In this document: in pieces, positions 7,811-17,028 of the stretch
How the letters are laid out: each line of letters starts with the position of its first letter
Position numbering within the stretch: the stretch's first letter is position 1
Assembly: GCF_900096915.1 (NCBI RefSeq)
Contig: NZ_FMYK01000006.1
Location: forward strand, 1-64,000
Source of the DNA: Acinetobacter marinus
Lineage (GTDB): Bacteria > Pseudomonadota > Gammaproteobacteria > Pseudomonadales > Moraxellaceae
Length of the DNA: 64,000 bases
Direction of reading: 5' to 3'
Notes under the pieces: model-generated
What the model saw: only the letters and a program-made list of their open reading frames with translations
Told to the model about the DNA's origin: nothing
The model's database searches: none
Program-made: the position numbers and the translations under genes

Positions 7811-9247
7811 TTATTTCTTACGTTTACGTTGAATGGCATGGATTGCACGACCATCCACAGACAAAGCAGCTTCATGCACTACTTCAGAATAGGTTGGGTG
7901 ACCAAAAGTCATCAATTGCAAGTCTTCGACACTTGAAACAAACTCAAGTGCGATCATGCCTTGATGTACGATGTCAGATGCGCCAGGACCAATCACATGC
8001 ATACCAAGCAAGCGATCAGTTTTTTCATCGGCAACGAATTTGACAAACCCTGCTGATTCACCCGCTGCCAAAGCACGACCATTCACCGCAAATGGGAATT
8101 GACCTGTTTTCACAGTATGCCCTTTTTCTGCTGCTTGCTCTTCGGTTAAACCAACCCAAGCCGCTTCAGGGTGCGTGTAAATTACACTAATGATCGTATC
8201 GTAGTTAACTTGCGCAGCATGACCGTGAATACGCTCAACAGCCATCACGCCTTCTTCCATCGCTTTGTGCGCAAGCATAGGTCCACGAACCAAGTCACCA
8301 ATTGCATAAACGCCTTCAACCGAAGTTAGGCATTGATCATTGACTTCTACGAAGCCACGATCAGTCAACTTAATGCCTGAATCATCGCTCAACAAGCTTT
8401 CAGCATATGGTTTACGACCTACAGCAACGATGACTTTATCGAACACTTGTTCTTTGTCTTCGCCAGCTTGGTTGTATTTCACAGTCACTTCACGACCGTT
8501 TACTTCAGTACCAGCAACTTTGGCACCTAGGCGAATATCTAAACCTTGTTTAGCCAAGATTTTTTGATATTCTTTGGCAAGTGCTTTGTCAGCCATTGGC
8601 AAGAACGCATCTAATGCTTCAAAGACTACAACTTCTGAACCCAAACGACGCCATACTGAGCCAAGCTCAAGACCAATTACACCAGAACCGATCACGCCAA
8701 GGCGTTTTGGCACTTCAGGGAAGCTCAGCGCACCTGTAGAATCAACAATTAAATCTTCATCAATTGGTGCAACTGGGATATTTACTGGCACAGAACCTGT
8801 CGCCAAGATCACATATTTTGGCTCAAGAACTTGCACATCACCTTCAAATGGGGTGAATTCAACTTTTTTGCCCGCAAGTAATTTGCCTGAACCTTGTAAC
8901 CATTCGATGCCATTGCCTTTGAGAAGCTGTGCAACACCGCCAGTCAGTTGTTCAACCACTTTGTCTTTACGTGCTAAGATTTTTTCTAAATCGAAGCTCA
9001 CTTCGCCTGTGGTAATACCGTGCTCATCCAGTTCATGCACAGTCGCTTCATAACGATGTGATGAATCCAATAATGCTTTAGATGGAATACAACCAACGTT
9101 TAGGCATGTACCACCGAGAGATGGCTTACCATTGAGTTTGCGCTTTTCGATACAAGCGACTTTAAAGCCCAGCTGTGCAGCACGAATCGCCGCTTCATAA
9201 CCACCTGGTCCACCACCGATCACAACAAGATCAAATTGTTGGGACAT
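7811..9247 (-). CDS. lpd: Dihydrolipoamide dehydrogenase (E3)
   Basis: A flavoprotein that reoxidises the lipoyl groups of 2-oxoglutarate dehydrogenase with NAD. The start at 9247 (MSQQFDLVV, 478 residues) is supported by an AAGGAG site eight bases upstream; an upstream in-frame ATG would add 16 residues without a ribosome site. FAD loop GGGPGGYEAA near residue 12, redox-active disulfide C48-x4-C53 in GGTCLNVGCIPSKALL, NAD-binding GSGVIGLELG, and the C-terminal HPTYSEVVHEA with the catalytic His-Glu pair. Placed inside the suc operon between sucB and sucC, it is probably the dedicated E3 of this complex. A 12-bp inverted repeat lies just before it. Confidence 0.97.
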   Translation of the reverse strand: MSQQFDLVVIGGGPGGYEAAIRAAQLGFKVACIEKRKLNGKPSLGGTCLNVGCIPSKALLDSSHRYEATVHELDEHGITTGEVSFDLEKILARKDKVVEQLTGGVAQLLKGNGIEWLQGSGKLLAGKKVEFTPFEGDVQVLEPKYVILATGSVPVNIPVAPIDEDLIVDSTGALSFPEVPKRLGVIGSGVIGLELGSVWRRLGSEVVVFEALDAFLPMADKALAKEYQKILAKQGLDIRLGAKVAGTEVNGREVTVKYNQAGEDKEQVFDKVIVAVGRKPYAESLLSDDSGIKLTDRGFVEVNDQCLTSVEGVYAIGDLVRGPMLAHKAMEEGVMAVERIHGHAAQVNYDTIISVIYTHPEAAWVGLTEEQAAEKGHTVKTGQFPFAVNGRALAAGESAGFVKFVADEKTDRLLGMHVIGPGASDIVHQGMIALEFVSSVEDLQLMTFGHPTYSEVVHEAALSVDGRAIHAIQRKRKK

Positions 9248-9274
9248 TGAATGTTCTCCTTGATTTGTCTTTAG

Positions 9275-9317
9275 TTTTGCGCTGAAAAGCTGCATTGCAA
9301 ATCAATTCAGCGCAAAA
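9275..9317 (-). repeat. Perfect 12-bp inverted repeat between sucB and lpd
   Basis: TTTTGCGCTGAA (9275-9286) and TTCAGCGCAAAA (9306-9317) are exact inverted copies around 19 bases. In the mRNA the hairpin would end 27 bases before the lpd start codon, just upstream of its ribosome site. No T run follows, so an ordinary terminator is unlikely; a processing or stability hairpin fits better. Confidence 0.8.
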
Positions 9318-9371
9318 GCTATTTCTGACAAAAGATATAATTAAAATTCAGTATCAATATTCAAGATCAAC

Positions 9372-10580
9372 TTATAGATCAAGCAATAGTGACGCTGGTT
9401 CTTCTAATAGCTCTTTAATTGTCACGAGGAAGCCTACTGCTTCTTTACCATCAATCAGACGGTGGTCATAAGACAATGCCAAATACATCATCGGCAAGAT
9501 TTCAACTTGACCATTCACAGCCATTGGACGTTCTTGGATTTTGTGCATACCAAGAATCGCAGTTTGAGGTGGATTCAAGATCGGCGTAGATAGTAATGAA
9601 CCAAACGTACCGCCATTGGTAATGGTAAATGTACCGCCAGTCATTTCTTCTAGGCTTAATTTGCCTTCACGTGCTTTCGCTGCATAGTCGCCAATACCAC
9701 CTTCGATTTCGGCGTAGCTCATTTGGTCGGTATCACGCAAGATTGGTACAACCAAACCACGATCAGAAGATACCGCAACACCAACGTCATAGAAACCGTG
9801 ATAAACAATATCATCGCCATCAATAGATGCATTCACTGCTGGATAACGTTTCAGTGCTTCAGTTGCCGCCTTAATAAAGAACGACATAAAGCCTAGACGG
9901 GCACCATGACGCTTTTCAAAACGATCTTTATATTGCTTACGCAAATCCATGATCGGCTTCATATTGACTTCGTTAAACGTGGTCAACATCGCTGTAGACT
10001 GGGTCGCAGTCAATAGACGCTCAGCTACACGCTTACGCAAACGTGTCATTGGTACACGTTTTTCAACACGTTCACCTACAGATTGGCTCAGTGGTGTAAC
10101 AGCTGGTTTATTTTGGTGATTTGCCACATCTTCTTTGGTGATGCGACCGCCACGACCTGTACCTTGTACATCTTTGGCATCAATACCTTGTTCGGTGAGT
10201 GCTTTACGCACGGCTGGCGCTTGATCTTGCACCTGCGCAGCAGTAGATGCTTTCTCAACCACTGGTGCAGCACCAGCTTCCGTTTTTTCTACAGTTTCTT
10301 CCACTTTTGATTCGGTTTCAGCCGACGGCGTAGCACCTGCTGCACCCGCTTCAAATTCAGCAATAATTTCTGCAGAAAGTACCGTATCACCTTCACTTTT
10401 GATGATCTTACTAATCACACCGTCCGCAGGAGCAACCACTTCAAGTACAACCTTATCGGTTTCGATATCACAGATCACTTCGTCACGCGCAACAGCTTCA
10501 CCCGCTTGCTTGTGCCAAGCAGCGATGGTGCCGTCTGCAACCGATTCTGGGAATACCGGTGCTTTAATTTCAGTTGCCAT
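9372..10580 (-). CDS. sucB: 2-oxoglutarate dehydrogenase E2, dihydrolipoamide succinyltransferase
   Basis: The core of the 2-oxoglutarate dehydrogenase complex, transferring the succinyl group to CoA. Lipoyl domain at the N-terminus with the lipoylated lysine at K43 (ETDKVVLEV), an acidic Ala/Glu-rich linker (about 78-110), the peripheral-subunit-binding domain (APAVRKALTEQGIDAKDV then GTGRGGRITKEDV), and the catalytic domain with H373 and D377 in YDHRLIDGKEAV. Length of 402 residues is normal. Its ATG shares one base with the sucA stop (TAATG), so translation is coupled to sucA. Confidence 0.98.
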   Translation of the reverse strand: MATEIKAPVFPESVADGTIAAWHKQAGEAVARDEVICDIETDKVVLEVVAPADGVISKIIKSEGDTVLSAEIIAEFEAGAAGATPSAETESKVEETVEKTEAGAAPVVEKASTAAQVQDQAPAVRKALTEQGIDAKDVQGTGRGGRITKEDVANHQNKPAVTPLSQSVGERVEKRVPMTRLRKRVAERLLTATQSTAMLTTFNEVNMKPIMDLRKQYKDRFEKRHGARLGFMSFFIKAATEALKRYPAVNASIDGDDIVYHGFYDVGVAVSSDRGLVVPILRDTDQMSYAEIEGGIGDYAAKAREGKLSLEEMTGGTFTITNGGTFGSLLSTPILNPPQTAILGMHKIQERPMAVNGQVEILPMMYLALSYDHRLIDGKEAVGFLVTIKELLEEPASLLLDL

Positions 10581-13432
10581 TATTGATTATCTCCTGTCTC
10601 TTCAGACTGTACGTCTAATGCGTCTAGTACAAGCCCAGCCTGTTGTTTTGCATGCAAATAAGGTGAACCACACGCAGGCGCAGCAGATGCTTCACGTCCC
10701 GCATAATGAATTTTCAGTGTACGACCTGTCGGTAAAATTTCTTCGTACAAACGAGGTGCGACGAATAACCAAGCACCTTGGTTTTTCGGCTCTTCTTGCG
10801 CCCAAACCACATCAGTGAGGTTCGGATAGCTTTCAAGAAGTGCATTAATCGCATCTTTTGGATATGGATAAAGTTGTTCGATACGCACGATGGCAATATG
10901 ATTTAAACCTAGCTCACGACGCTTTTCCAAGATGTCGTAATAGACTTTACCACCACAGATCACCAAACGAGTGACGTCTGCTTTGTTAATCTCATCAATC
11001 TCATCGATCACAGTTTGGAATGTGCCGTTTGCCAACTCGTCCAAAGTTGAGGTTGCCAATTTATGACGAAGCAATGATTTTGGTGACATTACGATCATTG
11101 GCTTACGAATCGGGCGAATCGCCTGACGACGTAATGCATGGAAAATCTGCGCAGGTGTAGTCGGCGTCATGACTTGCATATTGTCTTCTGCACAAAGCTG
11201 TAAGAAACGCTCAAGACGTGCAGATGAATGCTCTGGACCCTGACCTTCAAAGCCGTGTGGCAACAACATGGTTAAACCACAAACACGCTCCCACTTGGTT
11301 TCACCCGAAGCGATAAACTGGTCAATCACCACTTGCGCACAGTTGACGAAGTCACCGAATTGCGCTTCCCAAATAATTAGACTTTTTGGCAAAGTCGTTG
11401 CATAGCCATATTCAAAAGCAAGCACCGCTTCTTCTGAAAGCAATGAGTCATAGACCGCAACGCGTGGTTGATTTTCTTTGATATGACACAGCGGAATATA
11501 AACTGAACCGTCCGCCTGATTGTGCAATTTTGCATGACGGTGTGAGAACGTACCACGCCCCACATCTTCACCAGTAATACGCACCAGATAGCCTTCATCC
11601 AAAATAGAGGCATATGCAAGCGTTTCAGCCGCACCCCAGTTCAGTGGCATTTCACCAGTTTGCATTTGAAAACGGTCATCAATGACTTTTTGCACTTGGC
11701 GCTGAAGTTTAAAACCTTCAGGCAAAGTGTTCATCACTGTGCCAAGTTCTTTTAAGCGATCAATGCTAATCGTGGTATCCCAAACATCGGTATACTCATG
11801 ACCAAGATATGGCTTCCAATCCACGAACATTTTGGTATTTGGTTCACGCACCAAAGCATTGGCAACGTGATTACCCGCTTCAAGATCTGCACGATAGCTT
11901 TCAACCAAAGCATCAGCCGCAGCACGATCCAAGATACCTTCGTTGATCAATTGATCAGCATAAAGAGTCCGTGTGGTTGGCTGTTTAGCAATTTTTTGAT
12001 ACATCAATGGCTGTGTTGCAGCAGGTTCATCTGCCTCATTGTGACCACGACGGCGGTAACAGAACAGATCAATCACCACATCTTTACGGAAAGTATGACG
12101 GAAGTCATGTGCCAACTGCGTGATAAAAATCACTGCTTCAGGATCATCACCATTGACATGGAAAATAGGCGCCTGAATCATCTTAGCGATGTCAGTACAG
12201 TATTCAGTAGAACGTGCATCACGTGGATCAGATGTAGTGAAACCAACTTGGTTATTGACGATGATATGCACCGTACCACCCACGGTATACCCACGAGTCT
12301 GTGACATCTGGAAAGTTTCCATATTCACGCCTTGACCCGCAAATGCAGCATCGCCGTGCACGATCAATGGCAATACATCATCACCACCAATATCTTTACG
12401 ACGAACTTGACGTGCACGCACCGAACCTTCAACCACAGGACCTACGATTTCTAGATGCGATGGGTTAAATGCCAACGCCAAATGCACTTCACCACCTGGT
12501 GTCATGACATTTGATGAGAAACCTTGGTGATACTTCACATCACCAGAACCCGAGGTGTTCGCCATCTTGCCTTCGAATTCACTAAACAAATCCGCTGGGT
12601 TTTTACCCATGATATTGACAAGTAAATTCAAGCGACCACGGTGTGGCATACCGATCACAACTTCTTTACAACCGACTGCACCAGCACGTTGAATCAGCTC
12701 GTTGACCATTGGAATAAAAGACTCACCACCTTCTACACCAAAGCGTTTTGCACCAACATATTTATTGCCGAGGTATTTTTCCAAACCTTCCGCTGCGGTC
12801 AAACGCTCTAAAACATGTTTCTTTTGTTCAGCGCTAAAACCAAACTTACCACGTGCACCCTCGAGACGTTGTTGAATCCAACGTTTCTCAGCGGTATCCA
12901 CGATGTGCATATATTCAGCACCGATCGATGAACAATAGATTGCTTCCATGTCGGCAACCATTTCACCCAAAGTGGCTTCGGTTTTGCCGATTGCGAGGTT
13001 GCCCGCATTGAATACGGTATCGAAATCAGATTTTGACAAACCATGTGATGCCAAATCCAAATCAGGCACGACTTCACGTGGAGCAATACCGAGTGGATCA
13101 AGTTTGGCTTTTTGGTGACCACGGTTGCGATAACCTGCGATGAGTTGCAAGACTGCAATCTGACGGCGCTCATGTTCAGTGCTTACTGAACCTTGTGCCA
13201 TTGGCTGAGCACGTCCAGAGTTGCGAGCAAGAAGCAAAAACTGCTCACGGACGTTGCTATGTGGTTGATCACCTTTAGGAAATTGATCAAAATATTGACG
13301 CCAATCTTCACCAACCAGATCTGGTGACGTCAAATAATTTTCATAAAGTTCTTCTATATACGCTGCGCTATCAGCGGAAAGTTCTGTGTCTAGACGCATG
13401 GCGTCAGCAACATCTTGCATGAGTGGACCCAT
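10580..13432 (-). CDS. sucA: 2-oxoglutarate dehydrogenase E1 component
   Basis: The thiamine-diphosphate enzyme decarboxylates 2-oxoglutarate and passes the succinyl group to the E2 lipoyl arm. At 950 residues it is full length, with the N-terminal MRLDTELSADSAAYIEELYENYL segment, GMPHRGRLN, the cofactor site around VHGDAAFAGQG, and the C-terminal transketolase-like region. The start is uncertain: ATG at 13432 has AGGA almost touching it, and ATG at 13420 has it about 13 bases away. It is the first gene of the operon here; sdh genes are not found upstream. Confidence 0.97.
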   Translation of the reverse strand: MGPLMQDVADAMRLDTELSADSAAYIEELYENYLTSPDLVGEDWRQYFDQFPKGDQPHSNVREQFLLLARNSGRAQPMAQGSVSTEHERRQIAVLQLIAGYRNRGHQKAKLDPLGIAPREVVPDLDLASHGLSKSDFDTVFNAGNLAIGKTEATLGEMVADMEAIYCSSIGAEYMHIVDTAEKRWIQQRLEGARGKFGFSAEQKKHVLERLTAAEGLEKYLGNKYVGAKRFGVEGGESFIPMVNELIQRAGAVGCKEVVIGMPHRGRLNLLVNIMGKNPADLFSEFEGKMANTSGSGDVKYHQGFSSNVMTPGGEVHLALAFNPSHLEIVGPVVEGSVRARQVRRKDIGGDDVLPLIVHGDAAFAGQGVNMETFQMSQTRGYTVGGTVHIIVNNQVGFTTSDPRDARSTEYCTDIAKMIQAPIFHVNGDDPEAVIFITQLAHDFRHTFRKDVVIDLFCYRRRGHNEADEPAATQPLMYQKIAKQPTTRTLYADQLINEGILDRAAADALVESYRADLEAGNHVANALVREPNTKMFVDWKPYLGHEYTDVWDTTISIDRLKELGTVMNTLPEGFKLQRQVQKVIDDRFQMQTGEMPLNWGAAETLAYASILDEGYLVRITGEDVGRGTFSHRHAKLHNQADGSVYIPLCHIKENQPRVAVYDSLLSEEAVLAFEYGYATTLPKSLIIWEAQFGDFVNCAQVVIDQFIASGETKWERVCGLTMLLPHGFEGQGPEHSSARLERFLQLCAEDNMQVMTPTTPAQIFHALRRQAIRPIRKPMIVMSPKSLLRHKLATSTLDELANGTFQTVIDEIDEINKADVTRLVICGGKVYYDILEKRRELGLNHIAIVRIEQLYPYPKDAINALLESYPNLTDVVWAQEEPKNQGAWLFVAPRLYEEILPTGRTLKIHYAGREASAAPACGSPYLHAKQQAGLVLDALDVQSEETGDNQ

Positions 13433-14079
13433 TTCCTATTGCATAATCAAGTGTGGTAATCGTTTAGATCACTTCGATGAATATGTATTTGGTAAACACG
13501 TATTCACATTCTCTTAATCGATTCATTCCATTAAGAGTTTTACACATCGTCAGAGGAACTGACTACGAAATAGCGTTACGCTTTGTATGCTTTTTGATGA
13601 CATTCAAAACCAACGATTCCATATATTTACCCTACTGCTAGGGCATTTTTGCAAGACTTATGAATAAAAATAAATCAACATTTACCCTTATTCATAAGAC
13701 CAGAGTTAACCATCTCACCTTATGGTCTTTTATTGGTATCTTGCCTTGCTTTTCAAGCAAGAAAAGCAAACAGTCGCCTAAAAAACACGCACTCAAATTC
13801 AACAAATAAAGCGAGACAGACTCATCATAACTGAGCGTAGAATGTTATCTATTCGACCATCGAATAATAGCCAGAACAACAATTCATTGAGTCAACTCAC
13901 TTTTCTTTTCGATGATGTACTGTTGAGACTTTTCCCTATCTGCAAAACATCAAAATTGAAGTGGGTAAATGCTAACATGAGATCAAGAATCCATTTAATT
14001 TATTCAAAACATACCATTCATAAATATATGAAATATTCCCCATAGAGCCAAACCCTTCACTTGCCAAAAGCGCCTATTC
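13433..14079. other. Intergenic region upstream of sucA
   Basis: No convincing gene is seen in these 647 bases. The suc promoter should be here, but no clear -35/-10 pair was recognised. Two inverted repeats stand out: AAGACCA (13696-13702) with TGGTCTT (13733-13739), and CTTGCTT (13745-13751) with AAGCAAG (13755-13761). An open frame of 67 codons at 13842-14045 on the plus strand has low-complexity, non-protein-like content and no ribosome site. Confidence 0.6.
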
Positions 14080-15078
14080 TTAATGAAGGTGCAAAATATC
14101 TACTGTCGGCGGTACACGAAAGCGAAATGGCGCCCCCACCATACCCGTTCCCACCGTGACAAAGACATTCGCCGTCTCGTGTTGGTAATAGCCTTTCTTA
14201 TGTCCAAGCATGGAGACTTTACGCATCACATAGCTGGTAATCCAAGGCAATTCAATCTGCCCCCCATGCGTATGCCCCGAAAGCATCAATGGCTTGGTAG
14301 GTAACACAGGCACCATATCTACGGTATCAGGGTTATGTGCAAGCAATATCCACGGTTTATCTTGCGGTAAATCAGGCAAATGTTGCATATCCACTTTGCC
14401 CGCCCAAAGATCACCCACACCCAGCATACGCACTTCATCAAACTCAACGATCTGGTTTTCGATATCGAGTACATTATTATGAAACAGGGCTTTGGCTAAA
14501 AGGTCTTGAATCGGCGGTCCTGGATATTGTTCATCATGATTACCATTGACAGAATAGACCTGACAATCGATGTCTCGCAAAATACGCAACTCATCTATCA
14601 GCTTATCTTCAGGTTCATACGTCCAATCCCCTGACACCACGACAATATCTGGCTGTTCTTCATTGATTTTTTCAACAATCTTTGCCAATTGACGTTCTTT
14701 GCCTGAATACAATCCGATATGCAAATCTGCAATCAACGCCACAGTAAAGGCTTTTTTTAAGGGTAATTGTGGATCAATGCTGAGATCGGTATGTTTGACC
14801 ACCACATGATGCGGCTCGATAAATCTGGCGTACAGTATCAGCAGTGCAATTGCAAAACTTGATATGGCTTGCAAAGTATTAATATCCTCATGATACCACT
14901 GCCAAAAAATCAGTACCATCCATGGAAAAATCAAATAACACAGATAAAATACTAACAACAACATAAATGCTTTGAAATGGTGTGTGGTCTCGGTACGACG
15001 CGCACTGACCCACGCCTGCCAACCCGCCCAGACCAGCATCAGCGTGATACACCAATAAATCATTTGCGTAATGTTCAT
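14080..15078 (-). CDS. Membrane-anchored metallophosphoesterase
   Basis: Three hydrophobic segments (about 5-23, 36-60 and 68-84) are followed by a calcineurin-like phosphoesterase domain. Metal-binding motifs run in order: ADLHIG (D118, H120), SGDWTYE, NGNHDE, and SGHTHGGQ. The layout resembles E. coli YaeI and related phosphoesterases, some of which act on phosphodiester or lipid substrates; the substrate here is unknown. The start has a GAGAG ribosome site. It is monocistronic and divergent from the ClsC-like gene, about 300 bases away, so both may belong to envelope lipid metabolism, which is only an inference. Confidence 0.88.
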   Translation of the reverse strand: MNITQMIYWCITLMLVWAGWQAWVSARRTETTHHFKAFMLLLVFYLCYLIFPWMVLIFWQWYHEDINTLQAISSFAIALLILYARFIEPHHVVVKHTDLSIDPQLPLKKAFTVALIADLHIGLYSGKERQLAKIVEKINEEQPDIVVVSGDWTYEPEDKLIDELRILRDIDCQVYSVNGNHDEQYPGPPIQDLLAKALFHNNVLDIENQIVEFDEVRMLGVGDLWAGKVDMQHLPDLPQDKPWILLAHNPDTVDMVPVLPTKPLMLSGHTHGGQIELPWITSYVMRKVSMLGHKKGYYQHETANVFVTVGTGMVGAPFRFRVPPTVDILHLH

Positions 15079-15387
15079 AGACTCTCTTATATTGCGCTGA
15101 TGATCACTATCAACTTTAACTCACTTGTTTCTGTGCTTAGTGTAACACGCAAAAAACACGACACATTTGATAAATTATGAATAAAAACCGTGTGTCAGAT
15201 AAAGTTTCTACCACAGCTTTTGACTATTTTTTCAAAAATATTCTCGTTATACTGCCCTTTCATGACAGTTTGATGCAAGCGCAATAGCACTGTCTCTCAC
15301 GTCATTTATTCCACTCTTATGCTACCTTACCTAAAAGCCAAGCTCAGCATGAGATCGTTGTACCGTAAGATAAGGATTTGTCGATTT
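15079..15387. other. Divergent intergenic region
   Basis: It holds the promoters of the phosphoesterase gene (minus) and the ClsC-like gene (plus). A TATACT at 15248-15253 is a possible -10 for the plus gene, but no -35 at the right distance was found. The AT-rich element TTCAAAAATATTCTC at 15231-15245 recurs at 20931-20945. No gene is seen. Confidence 0.45.
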
Positions 15388-16965
15388 ATGCGTTTGAAAA
15401 TAGTCACGCTCAGTACTTTATCTATTTCCTTACTTACCTTATCCGCTTGCTCTACTTTGCCAGAACGTCAAGCTGTGGTTGCGACCTATGCCAATCAATA
15501 TCAGACCAGTGACAGCTATCTGGCGCACTTATTTCAACCGTTAAAACAAAGCCACCCCAATCAAACGGGCTATCATGTGCTGTTTGAACCGACCAAGGCG
15601 TTGGCAACACGACTACAATTAATTGAACGGGCACAAGATACCTTAGATATTCAATATTATATTTGGGATAATGACAAAGTTGGCGCTTTGGCATTAGAGG
15701 CGATTTTACGGGCTGCCGATCGTGGTGTGAAAGTACGCCTACTGGTCGACGATAATAATAGTAAAGGACTTGAGCCCGCCTTTCGCACCCTCACCCAACA
15801 TCCAAATATTCAAGTTCGTGTCTTCAATCCCTATCGTTTCCGCAACCTACGACCATTAGATATGGTGCTAGATTTAGATCGTATTACTCGGCGCATGCAC
15901 AACAAGACCTTTATTGTCGATCAACAAGTGGCGCTGATCGGCGGGCGCAATATGAGTAATCAATACTTTAATGCGGGCGAAAGTTATCAATTTTCCGATA
16001 TGGATGTCTTGCTGGTCGGTCAAGCCACGGATGACATCATGGCGTCCTTCGATGAATATTGGAATCATGACTATGCCTATCCGATTGCCGACCTGAATCG
16101 CAATCGTGCCGATCGCCTCAGCATGCAGAGTCTGCGTAAACAGTTAGAAAAAAATTGGTTTGATAATACGGTAGAGGACTATTTAGGTATCTTGACCTCA
16201 TCCATTTCTTTTGATGAATGGTTCAATGAAAATCTCCCCTTAGAATGGGTCAATGCACAAGTCATCAAAGACTCAGCAGATAAAATCAAAAAAGACGCCA
16301 GCAAAGAACAGCACTTAAACTTTCAAATGTCGACCTTACTTGATCGACCGAAAAGCCATGTCGACTTGGTATCCGCCTATTTTGTGCCCGATGAACAATC
16401 TCGCCAGATCATCAAAGATTTTGCCGAGCAAGGCGTGCAAATTCGAGTCTTAACCAACTCATACAAAGCCAATGATGTGCCTTTTGTACACGCTTTTTAC
16501 TCAAAATACCGTGAGCCTTTATTGGCTGAGGGCGTGCAACTGTATGAGTTTTTGCCGACACTACCCTACACCATTTCACGCAGTGAACGCAAAAAACTCT
16601 TTGCCAATCAAAAAGAAGCCAAAGATGGCTTCAACCGTAGCAGCCTGCATGCTAAGTTTATGGCTTTAGACAATAGTCAGGTTTTTGTTGGTTCATTCAA
16701 TTTCGATCCACGCTCAGCGTATCTCAACACCGAGATTGGTGTAATTTTGGACAGTCCAACCCTCGCCAAAGAAATCCACAACAATTTAGACCAAAACATC
16801 ATGAGCTTTGCTTATAAAGTACAACTTGATGAACATGGTCAATTGGAATGGCAAAAAAAGACCGAGAATAAAACCCTGACTTACAAACAAGAACCACAAA
16901 TGTCGTGGTGGGAACGCTGGGGGCTGAAGCTCATTTCATTCCTACCGATCGAAGGACAAATGTAA
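15388..16965 (+). CDS. Phospholipase D family lipoprotein, cardiolipin synthase C-like
   Basis: A 525-residue protein beginning at ATG 15388, with an AAGGA site upstream; an earlier in-frame start would spoil the lipoprotein signal. The lipobox is LLTLSAC with C21, so the mature protein is probably lipid-anchored. Two HKD motifs are present: H171-x-K173-x4-D178 in HNKTFIVDQQVALIGGRN, and LHAKFMALDNSQVFVGSFNFD near the C-terminus, each followed by GG/GS-x-N. This architecture matches E. coli ClsC (YmdC), which makes cardiolipin from phosphatidylglycerol and phosphatidylethanolamine with its partner YmdB. No YmdB-like gene is adjacent. It converges on a PlsC-like acyltransferase. Confidence 0.85.
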   Translation: MRLKIVTLSTLSISLLTLSACSTLPERQAVVATYANQYQTSDSYLAHLFQPLKQSHPNQTGYHVLFEPTKALATRLQLIERAQDTLDIQYYIWDNDKVGALALEAILRAADRGVKVRLLVDDNNSKGLEPAFRTLTQHPNIQVRVFNPYRFRNLRPLDMVLDLDRITRRMHNKTFIVDQQVALIGGRNMSNQYFNAGESYQFSDMDVLLVGQATDDIMASFDEYWNHDYAYPIADLNRNRADRLSMQSLRKQLEKNWFDNTVEDYLGILTSSISFDEWFNENLPLEWVNAQVIKDSADKIKKDASKEQHLNFQMSTLLDRPKSHVDLVSAYFVPDEQSRQIIKDFAEQGVQIRVLTNSYKANDVPFVHAFYSKYREPLLAEGVQLYEFLPTLPYTISRSERKKLFANQKEAKDGFNRSSLHAKFMALDNSQVFVGSFNFDPRSAYLNTEIGVILDSPTLAKEIHNNLDQNIMSFAYKVQLDEHGQLEWQKKTENKTLTYKQEPQMSWWERWGLKLISFLPIEGQM

Positions 16966-17028
16966 GCGTTGCGCTCAGACTGAAGCGTTATGAGGAAAAA
17001 CTTTAGACAAGCGCATGCGTGTAAAGTG

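Noticed and set aside
13842..14045. 67-codon plus-strand open frame in the sucA upstream region
   Set aside because: Low-complexity composition, no ribosome site, no domain; probably chance.
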